64,000 nucleotides of DNA, taken from positions 1 to 64,000 of the forward strand of contig JAGHZU010000010.1 in the NCBI GenBank assembly GCA_017745235.1, in the 5' to 3' direction. A model generated the notes under the pieces. It was not told the DNA's origin, made no database searches, and saw nothing but the letters and a program-made list of their open reading frames with translations. This stretch comes from Caulobacter sp. (lineage in GTDB: Bacteria > Pseudomonadota > Alphaproteobacteria > Caulobacterales > Caulobacteraceae). This document shows, piece after piece, positions 1 through 8,132 of this stretch. Position numbers and translations under genes: made by a program. Numbering within the stretch: position 1 is the stretch's first letter; each line of letters starts with the position of its first letter.

Positions 1-194
<194 letters not shown>

Positions 195-246
195 CGTCTT
201 TACCTTCGCGCCGGCGGCTAATGTTGGATTTCACTCGTGTGGGAGC

Positions 247-320
247 TGGAGCGGGTAGCGGGAATCGAACCCGCATCCTCAGCTTGGAAGGCTGCTGCAC
301 TACCATTGTGCTATACCCGC
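247..320 (-). tRNA. tRNA-Gly (anticodon TCC)
   Basis: Reading the minus strand gives a full cloverleaf. The acceptor GCGGGTA pairs with TACCCGC, the anticodon loop is CTTCCAA with anticodon TCC, and a GTTCGATTC-type T loop follows. The discriminator is T and CCA is encoded (247-249 on the plus strand reads tgg). It lies just upstream of tuf and 77 nt downstream of tRNA-Tyr. Confidence 0.96.
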
Positions 321-397
321 CAAGCTAGCGGGGTCGCGATCGGCTCCCGGTCTCTGGCATTCGGGGCCCGCACTTCTCGGGAAGCTCTCGTTGCGCG

Positions 398-483
398 TGG
401 TGGGGGAAGTAGGACTCGAACCTACGAAGCCATACAGCAGGGGATTTACAGTCCCCCCCCTTTGCCACTCGGGACATTCCCCC
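398..483 (-). tRNA. tRNA-Tyr (anticodon GTA)
   Basis: Minus-strand cloverleaf of 86 nt including encoded CCA. The acceptor GGGGGAA pairs with TTCCCCC and the anticodon loop is CTGTAAA (anticodon GTA). A long variable arm (class II) and a GTTCGAGTC T loop follow. The long extra arm is typical of bacterial tRNA-Tyr. It is the first gene of the tRNA-Tyr, tRNA-Gly, tuf group. Confidence 0.96.
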
Positions 484-655
484 AGCGCGCTACGGAGCTC
501 CTTCAAAGCGGCCCATACCCTGTTCGGAACCGACGGAAAACCGCCTGTCACGAAAAAGGAACAAAAGCTTCCTTCAAGACCATGAGACGGTGCTAAAGCA
601 GCGCCGCCCCGGCTCTCGGAAACCCTCGGGGCCCCAAATCGGAGCGCGTCTTATA

Positions 656-1492
656 GTGTCCTCTCATTCCGAACGCAACGACCGGAAACGACCTTCTGCA
701 CAAGGTCGCGATTTTCGTTCCAAGCCCAGGAAATCAAACGACTTTTCCAGAGGCCAAGGTGACGCCAAGGACTGGATATGGGGGATTCACGCCGTCGAAG
801 CTGCGCTTTCGAACCCCGCCAGGCCTGCTCCGAAACGCCTTCTGGCCACCCCGGATCGCGCCAAGCGACTCGCGCCGAATCTCGTCCGTGCTCCCTTCCT
901 TCAGGTGATGGAGGGCGCCGACATCGCGCGGCAGCTGCCGGCCGGCGCCGTGCACCAGGGCCTGGCGCTCAAGATCGACGAGCCCGAAGCGCTGACGATC
1001 GCCGAATTGGGAACGCCTTCCGAAGGCCTGCTGGTGGTCCTGGACCAGATCACCGATCCGCAGAACATCGGCGCCATCTTCCGTTCGGCGGCCGCTTTCG
1101 GCGCCCGGGGCGTGATCCTGCAGGATCGGCACGCTCCCGCCCTGACCGGCGTGCTGGCCAAGACCGCGGTCGGCGCGGTGGACAAGATCGCGTACGCACG
1201 CGTGACCAATCTCTCCCGAGCCCTCGAAGAACTGACGGACCTGGGCTGGCGGGCCGTGGGCCTGGCCGGCGAAGCCGAGGAAACCCTGGACGTGGTGCTG
1301 GACCAACGCCCCACCGTCCTGGTGCTTGGCTCGGAAGGCGAAGGCGTGCGCCGCCTGGTGGCCGAGCACTGCGACGCCATGGGTAAAATTGCCATGCCCG
1401 GCGGCTTCGAGAGCCTGAACGTGTCCGCGGCGGCGGCCGTCGCGCTCTACGAAGCGTCGAAAGTTCGCGTGAGGGAAGAAAAGGGTTCGTGA
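656..1492 (+). CDS. rlmB: TrmH/RlmB-family 23S rRNA (guanosine-2'-O)-methyltransferase
   Basis: SPOUT-class RNA 2'-O-methyltransferase, probably for G2251 of 23S rRNA or a related site. After a basic, disordered N-terminus comes the substrate-binding part (WIWGIHAVEAAL), then the three SPOUT motifs: NIGAIFRSA near residues 131-145, LGSEGEG near 214-220, and MPGGFESLNVSAA near 237-250. I chose the GTG at 656 (MSSHSERNDRKRP) because GGAG lies at 641-644 and alphaproteobacterial homologues start similarly. The frame is open to a GTG at 590, giving 300 residues, so the start is uncertain. The exact target base cannot be told from sequence. Confidence 0.9.
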   Translation: MSSHSERNDRKRPSAQGRDFRSKPRKSNDFSRGQGDAKDWIWGIHAVEAALSNPARPAPKRLLATPDRAKRLAPNLVRAPFLQVMEGADIARQLPAGAVHQGLALKIDEPEALTIAELGTPSEGLLVVLDQITDPQNIGAIFRSAAAFGARGVILQDRHAPALTGVLAKTAVGAVDKIAYARVTNLSRALEELTDLGWRAVGLAGEAEETLDVVLDQRPTVLVLGSEGEGVRRLVAEHCDAMGKIAMPGGFESLNVSAAAAVALYEASKVRVREEKGS

Positions 1493-1580
1493 ATCCGTCT
1501 TAACCGTTTTGATTTCGTTGCAATGACGTGGTTCTCTCAGCGCTCGCATCCGCAAGCGCTGCTTTGCGGAGAATTCTGAC

Positions 1581-3251
1581 ATGGGATCGGGGGACCCGAT
1601 GTTGCAACAGAAGTTCCGTTCGTCGGCGAAGCTCCGCGCGTCGGCCCTGGCCGGCGCCGCGGTGGCCGCCCTGCTCGTCGCCGGTTGCGGCGCCCGCGAA
1701 CCGGTCCAGGCGCCGCCTTCCGCCGAGCAGGCGGGCCCCGGCGCGCCCACGACGCCCGAACTGGCCGGCGCCGCGCCGGTCGAATCGTCGCCGGCCGATG
1801 GCCTTCTGGGCGGTCCGACGGCCGAACCGGTTCCGGTCGCCAGCCAGCCGCTGCCTCCGTCCAACCCCAACCTGAAGACCTGGCGCCGCGCCGACGGCAC
1901 GCTGGTGACGGCCATGGCGCCGATCGCCAACCCCGTCTCCAAACCGCGCGTCCAGCATCGCGCCGAGCGCTATGCGCCCCGCGCCGAGACCACGCATCGC
2001 CGTCACGCGGACGTCGCCTCCGCCCAGCCCAGGCCGTCGCCGGTCGCAACCGCCAAGGCCGCGCCGGTAATCAAGCCGGCTGCAAAGCCGGTCACCGTGG
2101 CCGCGGCTCCCGCGCCGCTGAAGCCGGTCGCCGTGGCCAAGCCCGCCGCGCCGCTGGCGAAGCCTCCGACCCCGGTCGTAGCCGCCGCAGCTCCCGCCAA
2201 GCCGTTAACAAAGGTCCAGCAACTGCAGGCCGCCGTCGCACCGGCCGCCACCAAGGGCGCCGTCCTGGCCTCGGGCGAGAGCCTGAGCAAGGGTCAGCCG
2301 GGCCAGGTCACCCTGTCCCTGCCGGCCAGCCTCGGCGACCTGATCAAGAAGGAGGCCGCCAAGCTGGGCCTGGGCAAGGCGGCCAAAAAGACCAGCGCCT
2401 ATGCCGATCTGCAGGGCGATGGGTACGAGATCACCCCCAACGGCCGCCAGACCGCCGTGGTCAAGCCGGGCGAACAGCCCACCTTCGCCTGGAACGTCAA
2501 ACCGACCCCGCAAGCCAAGGGCGCACTGAAAACCGAATTCGGCGTCGAGATGAACGGCGCCAAGCCGGCCCAGTCGTTCTCGCTGGGCTCGATCGCCAAG
2601 CAGGTCGCCCCGATCCAGGAAAAGGCCAAGGAAACGGCCAAGCGATTCGCCCTGCCCTTCGGCCTGGACAAGGCCAAGGACGTCGACGTGCCCGGCCTGG
2701 GCAAGGTCCCCGCCAAGTCGCTGCTGGGCGGCGCCCTGGTGCTGCTGGCCCTGATCCTGCTGGTCATCATCGCCCGCAGCGCGGCCGCCTCCCGCGCCCG
2801 GGCCGAACGCCGCCGCAAGTTCCGCACCCATACCGACTACGGCCGCAACGAGATGGAGCTCGACGAGCCCAAACCCGCCTCGGTCAACTACGTCAACCCG
2901 ATGGTGGCCGCCGCCGGCGGCGCCTTGGTGGGCGCTGCGGTGAGTCATGCCCATGACGACCATGCCCATGCGCCCCCGGCCGAGCATGAGCCCTTCGCCG
3001 CGCCGCACGACGACAGCCACGGTCACCACGATCAGGGGCATGACGACCATCATGTCGCCCCCCTGCCCGGCGCCGAGGCCCTGCATGTCAGCGGCGTCGA
3101 CCACGCCAGCAGCGGCCATGGCCACGACGATCACAGTCATGACGACGAGGCCTTGGCCCACGTGCCCGACACCCATGGCGCCCCCCATGGCCATGGCGAT
3201 CACGGGCACGACGACCACGCGCCCCACAAGGAACTCGAGCACGCCCACTAG
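1581..3251 (+). CDS. Histidine-rich membrane lipoprotein of unknown function
   Basis: Protein of 556 residues, not recognised as a named family. It has an N-terminal signal with lipobox VAGC (Cys36), then a long Ala/Pro-rich low-complexity region to about residue 230. A short folded-looking part follows (about 235-340, with GDGYEITPNGRQ). One membrane helix (about 380-400) is followed by Arg-rich residues, which places the C-terminus inside by the positive-inside rule. The last ~100 residues hold about 28 His with many Asp (HDDH, HGHHD repeats), a likely metal-binding tail. GGAG at 1568-1571 supports the ATG at 1581; an ATG at 1599 is also possible. It sits 42 nt before a TerC-family gene, which suggests a metal-related role. 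That role is inference. Confidence 0.8.
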   Translation: MGSGDPMLQQKFRSSAKLRASALAGAAVAALLVAGCGAREPVQAPPSAEQAGPGAPTTPELAGAAPVESSPADGLLGGPTAEPVPVASQPLPPSNPNLKTWRRADGTLVTAMAPIANPVSKPRVQHRAERYAPRAETTHRRHADVASAQPRPSPVATAKAAPVIKPAAKPVTVAAAPAPLKPVAVAKPAAPLAKPPTPVVAAAAPAKPLTKVQQLQAAVAPAATKGAVLASGESLSKGQPGQVTLSLPASLGDLIKKEAAKLGLGKAAKKTSAYADLQGDGYEITPNGRQTAVVKPGEQPTFAWNVKPTPQAKGALKTEFGVEMNGAKPAQSFSLGSIAKQVAPIQEKAKETAKRFALPFGLDKAKDVDVPGLGKVPAKSLLGGALVLLALILLVIIARSAAASRARAERRRKFRTHTDYGRNEMELDEPKPASVNYVNPMVAAAGGALVGAAVSHAHDDHAHAPPAEHEPFAAPHDDSHGHHDQGHDDHHVAPLPGAEALHVSGVDHASSGHGHDDHSHDDEALAHVPDTHGAPHGHGDHGHDDHAPHKELEHAH

Positions 3252-3293
3252 GGCGTGCTTGCAAGACCGCGCCGCCTGACGCATTGAGGCCCG

Positions 3294-4034
3294 ATGTTTG
3301 ATGCCCTCATAGCTCAGGTGGGCGGGCTGAACGGTCCGTTCGCGGCGTTCCTGTCCGTTCTGATGATCGACCTGGTCCTGGCTGGCGACAACGCCGTGGC
3401 CGTGGGCCTTGCGGCTGGCGGCCTGCCCGCCAAGGATCGCAAGAAGGTCATCCTCTACGGCCTGGGCGCAGCCGTCGTGCTGCGCATCAGCTTCGCCCTC
3501 ATCACCACCTGGCTTCTCGGCGTGATCGGCTTGCTGCTGGCTGGCGGCGTGCTGCTGCTGTGGGTGTGCTGGAAGATGTGGCGTGAGTTGCGCGAGCAGA
3601 TCACTCACGACCAGGCCAATGCTCGCGCAGCCCTGGACAGCGACCCCGCCACCGAACCGACGGTCAAGCCGGCCAAGAGCTTCAAGCAGGCCTTCCTGCA
3701 GGTGCTGATCGCCGACGTATCGATGTCGCTCGACAACGTCCTGGCGGTGGCCGGCGCGGCCCGCGAGCATCCGGCCATCCTGGTCTTTGGCCTGCTGCTG
3801 TCGATCATACTGATGGGCGTGGCCGCCAGCGCCATCGCCAACCTGCTGCATAAGCATCGCTGGATCGGCTTCATCGGCCTGGCCATCGTGCTCTATGTCG
3901 CCCTGCATATGATCTGGGAAGGTCACCGCAGCGTGGTCATGGACCTGCACAAGACCTCCGAATACAACGCCGTGGCCCCCGCCCCGCTCGACATCGAGCC
4001 CGGCGAGATCGCTCAGCACGAGAAGCACCGCTGA
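3294..4034 (+). CDS. TerC-family integral membrane protein
   Basis: Polytopic membrane protein of 246 residues. The two family signature repeats are present: IDLVLAGDNAVAVGLA near residues 25-40 and ADVSMSLDNVLAVAGA near 140-155. Both carry the Asp/Asn residues expected inside the membrane. TerC/YkoY/YjbE relatives are linked to manganese efflux, metal loading of exported enzymes and tellurite resistance. It follows the His-rich lipoprotein by 42 nt and overlaps the DUF423 gene by one base at TGATG, so the three probably form an operon. No yybP-ykoY riboswitch was recognised upstream. Substrate is not determinable from sequence alone. Confidence 0.9.
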   Translation: MFDALIAQVGGLNGPFAAFLSVLMIDLVLAGDNAVAVGLAAGGLPAKDRKKVILYGLGAAVVLRISFALITTWLLGVIGLLLAGGVLLLWVCWKMWRELREQITHDQANARAALDSDPATEPTVKPAKSFKQAFLQVLIADVSMSLDNVLAVAGAAREHPAILVFGLLLSIILMGVAASAIANLLHKHRWIGFIGLAIVLYVALHMIWEGHRSVVMDLHKTSEYNAVAPAPLDIEPGEIAQHEKHR

Positions 4035-4411
4035 TGACGGCCCGCCTGGTCGTTCGCCTGGCCGCGATCAGCGGTTTCCTAGCCGTGGCCTTGGGCGCGT
4101 TCGCCGCCCACGGCGCCAAAGACGCCCGAGCGGCCGAACTGCTGCATACCGGCTCGCTCTATCAGATAGTCCACGCTGTGGCCGTTTTCGGCTGGCTGGC
4201 CCTGGATCGTGCGAGCGGCCGCAAAATCGGTCAAACCGCTCCCATCCTCTTCCTGGTCGGGACCGTGCTATTCTCGGGCTCGCTCTACGCCCTCGCCTTC
4301 GGCGCGCCGCGCGTCCTGGGCATGGTCACGCCGTTCGGCGGACTGTGCTTCCTGACCGGCTGGCTGGTGCTGGCCTGGCGGGCCGGCGCGATCACCGACG
4401 ATCGCGCCTAG
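4034..4411 (+). CDS. DUF423 (YgdD-like) small membrane protein
   Basis: 125-residue protein with about four hydrophobic helices. It starts RLAAISGFLAVALGAFAAHG, the typical opening of the DUF423/YgdD family, and has GGLCFLTGWLVLAWRA near the end. The family sits in the inner membrane and has no established function. Its ATG overlaps the TGA of the TerC gene, indicating translational coupling. The stop lies in a 14-nt palindrome shared with the convergent MFS gene. Confidence 0.88.
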   Translation: MTARLVVRLAAISGFLAVALGAFAAHGAKDARAAELLHTGSLYQIVHAVAVFGWLALDRASGRKIGQTAPILFLVGTVLFSGSLYALAFGAPRVLGMVTPFGGLCFLTGWLVLAWRAGAITDDRA

Positions 4412-4421
4412 GGCCCTAGGC
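4408..4421. repeat. Perfect 14-nt palindrome between convergent stops
   Basis: CCTAGGGCCCTAGG is its own reverse complement. It contains the TAG stop of the DUF423 gene (4409-4411) and the TAG stop of the opposite-strand exporter (4416-4418). It may form a short hairpin but lacks a T tract, so a terminator role is only a guess. Confidence 0.7.
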
Positions 4422-5642
4422 CCGAACCTTCTCCCGCGCGGCCTTGGGCACGGCCAACTGGAAGATCGCCAGACCCGAGCCGACCAGGCATGCGAACATG
4501 ACCGCGCCCACCGGCTTGGGCGTACCGTCATGCAGGAGCCCGCCCGCCCACGAGGCGAGAGCCCCTGCGCCGAACGAAGCCCCGCCCATGAGCGCCGAGA
4601 TCGAGCCGGCCCGCTTGGGATCCACGCTCAGCGCCCCGGCCATGGTGTTCCCGCTCATCAGCCCGTACATCGACAAGGCGCAGAACAGTAGCGGCAGCAC
4701 GGTGTATTGCCCGCCGATCCCGCTCCAAGCCGCCGCCAGCAGCAGGAAGGCCGCCACGATCGAGGCGACGCTGGCCCGCACCAGTACGCGATCCGGCGTC
4801 GAACGTCGCAGCAGCAACCGATTGACCTGGCTGGCGCCGATGATCCCCACGGCGTTGGAGGCGAAGATGATGTTGAACACCAGCGGCGAGTGGCCATAGG
4901 TCCCCATCACCAGATCCGGCGTGGTCGAGATGTAGGTGAAGAGGGTCGCCCCGTTCAGCGCGCCCGCCAGGGCATAGCCGACCAGCCGCTTCTGCTTCAG
5001 CAACGCCCCATAAGCTTTGAAGGGATTCTCCGAGCGCGCCTGGACTGCGGTGGCTTCTGAGCGGGACTCCGCCAGGCTGACGCTCACCCACAGACCGATC
5101 AGCAGGCCAAAGATCACCAGCAGGCCGAACACCCCGCGCCAGCCGGCGACGAACTGGACAACCCCACCCAATTGCGGGGCCAGCACCGGCGCCAGGCCCA
5201 TGATCAGGGTCATCAGCGACAGCACTCGCGCCGTGTCGGCGTGATTGAAGCGGTCTCGCACCACCGCCCGGGCGATCACCGCCCCGGCGCATCCGCCCAA
5301 GGCCTGCACGAAGCGCGCCGCGATCAGCACCTGGATCGTCGGCGCCAGGGCGCAGACCAGCGAAGCGGCGGTGTAGAGGCCGATCCCCAGCAGCAGCGGA
5401 GCTCGCCGCCCGAACCGGTCCGAAGCCGGGCCGTACAGGAACTGACCGATGGCCATGCCCGCGAAGAACGCCGCCAGGGTCGCCTGGGTGTCGTCCGCCC
5501 CCGCATGCAAGGAGCGACCGATGTCGGGCATGCTCGACAGGTACATGTCGATCGACATGGGCGCGAAGGCCGTCAGAGCGCCCAGCATCAGGACAAGCCG
5601 CCAGGGCGTGGCGGCGGCGGCGGGCTGTGGATTGTCGCTCAT
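4416..5642 (-). CDS. Bcr/CflA-family MFS drug exporter
   Basis: 408-residue major facilitator with twelve hydrophobic segments. The opening MLGALTAFAPMSIDMYLSSMP is typical of the Bcr/CflA drug:proton antiporter group, and the loop 2-3 motif GPASDRFGRRAPLL is the MFS signature. It is expected to export hydrophobic drugs from the inner membrane; the substrate is unknown. It is convergent with the DUF423 gene and divergent from the epoxide hydrolase gene, with 117 nt between start codons that must hold both promoters. Confidence 0.92.
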   Translation of the reverse strand: MSDNPQPAAAATPWRLVLMLGALTAFAPMSIDMYLSSMPDIGRSLHAGADDTQATLAAFFAGMAIGQFLYGPASDRFGRRAPLLLGIGLYTAASLVCALAPTIQVLIAARFVQALGGCAGAVIARAVVRDRFNHADTARVLSLMTLIMGLAPVLAPQLGGVVQFVAGWRGVFGLLVIFGLLIGLWVSVSLAESRSEATAVQARSENPFKAYGALLKQKRLVGYALAGALNGATLFTYISTTPDLVMGTYGHSPLVFNIIFASNAVGIIGASQVNRLLLRRSTPDRVLVRASVASIVAAFLLLAAAWSGIGGQYTVLPLLFCALSMYGLMSGNTMAGALSVDPKRAGSISALMGGASFGAGALASWAGGLLHDGTPKPVGAVMFACLVGSGLAIFQLAVPKAAREKVRA

Positions 5643-5759
5643 GGCGGCGCTTTTACGCTTGTTTTCCGCCAGGGTAAGTCCTTGACGGTGGGAATCGTCC
5701 CCTTGCCGGACGCCGGGCGTCCCTGCAGGGTGAACACCAATAACAAAGCAGGAAACGCC

Positions 5760-6764
5760 ATGCCCCAGGACAATCCGGCCCCGGCCCTGATCCCGGGCAT
5801 GCCCGCGCCGTCATTCGCCCAGTTCAACGGCGTTCGCATGGCCTATTACGAGGCCGGACCGCGCAGGGGCGTGCCCATCGTGCTGTGCCACGGCTTTCCC
5901 GAATTTTCTTACTCCTGGCGTCACCAGATCGCCGCGCTGGCCGCCGCCGGTCGATGGGTGATTGCGCCCGACCAGCGCGGCTACGGCCTGACCGAGGTGC
6001 CCCAGGCGGTCGAAGCCTATGACATGGCGCACCTGACCAGCGATCTTGTGGGGCTGCTCGACCACCTAGGCGTGGAGAAGGCCGTCTTCTGCGGCCACGA
6101 TTGGGGCGGGATCATCGTCTGGCAGATGCCGCTGATGCATCCCGAGCGCGTGGCCGGAATCATCGGGGTCAACACGCCCTTCGTCCCTCGCCTGCCTATG
6201 GACCCGATCGCCATGTTCCGCAGGGCCTATGGCGAGGACATGTACATCGTCCACTTCCAGAAGCCCGGCGTGGCCGACGCCCAGTTGGCGGCGGACGTCG
6301 AAAAGACCATGCGCTACTTCATGCGTCGCCCGGCGGGGTCGCAGGATGACTTCCTGGCCCGCCCGGCGGAGCGTCGATCGCTGGCGTTGCAGGATGGCCT
6401 GGCCGCTTTTGACGCCGCCGACCAACGAAACCAGCTGCTGTCGCCGCAGGAGCTGGCCGTCTTCGTCGAGACGTTCAAGCGAACAGGCTTCACCGGCGGC
6501 ATCAACTGGTATCGCAACTTCACCCGCAACTGGGAGCGCTCGGCCGACCTGCCCACGCGGATCGATCACGTGCCCTGCCTGATGATCATGGCCGAGCACG
6601 ACGTGGTGCTGCCGCCCTCGATGGCCGATCGCATGGGCGACCAGATATCGGACCTGGAGAAGGTTCTGGTCGAAGGCAGCGGCCACTGGACCCAGCAGGA
6701 AAAACCCGAGCGTGTGAACCAGATCCTGATCGACTGGATGGATCGCCGGTTCCCCAACGGATGA
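5760..6764 (+). CDS. Epoxide hydrolase-type alpha/beta hydrolase
   Basis: 334-residue cytoplasmic hydrolase. HGFPEFSYSW (residues 44-53) gives the oxyanion-hole HGxP. GHDWGG (112-117) carries an Asp nucleophile (D114) in place of the Ser of esterases, which marks the epoxide hydrolase/haloalkane dehalogenase branch. HGFP plus a C-terminal acid (EHDVVLP, about D281) and GSGHW (about H309) completes the triad. The start was set at the ATG with AGGA upstream (GCAGGAAACGCC); the frame stays open further upstream but without homology. Dehalogenase activity is the main alternative. Confidence 0.9.
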   Translation: MPQDNPAPALIPGMPAPSFAQFNGVRMAYYEAGPRRGVPIVLCHGFPEFSYSWRHQIAALAAAGRWVIAPDQRGYGLTEVPQAVEAYDMAHLTSDLVGLLDHLGVEKAVFCGHDWGGIIVWQMPLMHPERVAGIIGVNTPFVPRLPMDPIAMFRRAYGEDMYIVHFQKPGVADAQLAADVEKTMRYFMRRPAGSQDDFLARPAERRSLALQDGLAAFDAADQRNQLLSPQELAVFVETFKRTGFTGGINWYRNFTRNWERSADLPTRIDHVPCLMIMAEHDVVLPPSMADRMGDQISDLEKVLVEGSGHWTQQEKPERVNQILIDWMDRRFPNG

Positions 6765-6770
6765 GCGGGG

Positions 6771-7025
6771 TCAGCCTCGCTTGGCCGCCAGCACCTCGGC
6801 GCGCCGGCGCATGGCCGCCGCCATCTGCAGCATGGCCAAGGCCGAGGTCTCGTCCCGCTCGGCCGCGCGAACGGTGTAGAGCTGGGCCATCACCTGCAGC
6901 GAAATAACCTTGTCCAACCCTTCGGGGCCCATCAGGGCGGCGATGGCGCGATCCAGGTCGGCCAGTTGGCGCGGGGTCAGCAGGGCCAGCAGCTCGTCAT
7001 CGCTCAGGTCTTCAGGGGCGTTCAT
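6771..7025 (-). CDS. Small helical protein of unknown function
   Basis: 84 residues starting MNAPEDLSDDELLALLTPRQLADLD and ending in a basic helix (MRRRAEVLAAKRG). It is predicted all-helical with no signal or membrane segment. I did not recognise the family. An ATG further upstream at 7079 would add 18 residues but gives an unlikely Pro/Gly/Arg-rich extension. It lies between two alpha/beta hydrolase genes, convergent with the epoxide hydrolase gene. Codon use looks native. Confidence 0.65.
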   Translation of the reverse strand: MNAPEDLSDDELLALLTPRQLADLDRAIAALMGPEGLDKVISLQVMAQLYTVRAAERDETSALAMLQMAAAMRRRAEVLAAKRG

Positions 7026-7142
7026 GAATCGGGACAATACGGAAAAGCCGGAGGGGTTGCGACCGGGGGGCGTCCTCATGCCGCGAATGAAGCCTTCCGC
7101 GGCTGGTTCCGCCGTCCCCGAAACCGGTCTAGGGTTTGCCTC

Positions 7143-8132
7143 ATGGATCGCAACGCCGCCTATCCCGTCGCTTCATCCACCGGCCGCCGTGGCCTGTTTC
7201 GCGAGGTCGAGCCGTTCTCGTTCGGCTGGCTCCAGACCGGCGGTCCGCACGAGATTTTCTACGAGGAATGCGGCGCGCCGCGTGGCAAGCCGGCGGTGAT
7301 CCTGCATGGCGGCCCCGGCGGTGCGGTGAACCCGACCATGCGGCGGTTCTTCGATCCCAATCGCTGGCGCATGGTGCTGTTCGACCAGCGCGGCTGCGGG
7401 CGCTCGCGTCCCAACGCCAGCCTTGAAGACAACACCACATGGAGCCTGATCGCCGATATCGAGCGCCTGCGCGAGCACCTGGGCGTCGAGAAGTGGACTG
7501 TCTTTGGCGGCTCCTGGGGTTCGACCCTGGCCCTGGCCTACGCCATCGCCCATCCCGACCGGGTCGAGGCCCTGGTCCTGCGCGGCATCTTCCTGCTGAC
7601 CCAGAAGGAGTTGCGCTGGTTCTACCAGGAAGGCGCCTCGATGCTGTTCCCGGACGCCTGGGAGCGCTTCCTGGCTCCCATTCCCGAGGAAGAGCGCGGC
7701 GACCTGATGGCCGCCTACCACCGCCGACTGGTCGATCCCGACCGCCGTATCCAGGCCCAAGCCGCCAACGCCTGGAGCCAGTGGGAAGGCGACACGATCT
7801 CGATCCGAGGCCCCGAGGCCCGACCGCCCAAGTTCAACGAAGAGGACTTCGCCATCGCGTTCGCGCGGATCGAATGCCACTTCTTCACCAATGGCGGGTT
7901 CTTCGAGGAGGACGGCTGGATCCTGAAGAACATCGACAAGATCCGCCACATCCCGGCCTGGATCGTCCAGGGCCGGTTCGACGCCGTCACGCCGCTGGAC
8001 AGCGCCTGGTCCCTGCACAGGGCCTGGCCGGAGGCGCGGTTCGAAATCATCTGGGACGCGGGCCACGCCTCGACCGAACCAGGCGTCATCGACGGCCTGG
8101 TGCGGGCCACCGACGGCGCGCTGCGGCTTTAG
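7143..8132 (+). CDS. pip: Proline iminopeptidase
   Basis: 329-residue S33-family peptidase that removes N-terminal proline from peptides in the cytoplasm. Motifs are HGGPGG (residues 55-60, oxyanion hole), DQRGCGRS (81-88) and GGSWGS (122-127, nucleophile Ser124). The C-terminal Asp and His lie in GRFDAVTP and DAGHAS. Length and motif order match Pip closely. The start ATG gives MDRNAAYP. Its TAG stop overlaps the TAA stop of the opposite-strand ltrA gene in the shared bases TTAG. Confidence 0.95.
   Translation: MDRNAAYPVASSTGRRGLFREVEPFSFGWLQTGGPHEIFYEECGAPRGKPAVILHGGPGGAVNPTMRRFFDPNRWRMVLFDQRGCGRSRPNASLEDNTTWSLIADIERLREHLGVEKWTVFGGSWGSTLALAYAIAHPDRVEALVLRGIFLLTQKELRWFYQEGASMLFPDAWERFLAPIPEEERGDLMAAYHRRLVDPDRRIQAQAANAWSQWEGDTISIRGPEARPPKFNEEDFAIAFARIECHFFTNGGFFEEDGWILKNIDKIRHIPAWIVQGRFDAVTPLDSAWSLHRAWPEARFEIIWDAGHASTEPGVIDGLVRATDGALRL

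Noticed and set aside
237-596. Small open frames in the tRNA region
   Set aside because: They overlap two perfect tRNA genes and have no coding signs.
734-1942. 402-residue open frame on the minus strand
   Set aside because: It spans rlmB and the next gene on the opposite strand, with Gly/Arg/Ala-rich shadow composition typical of high-G+C antisense frames and no motif.
2205-4028. 607-residue open frame on the minus strand
   Set aside because: Antisense of the His-rich lipoprotein and TerC; its Val/Met/His-rich text is the mirror of the real genes.
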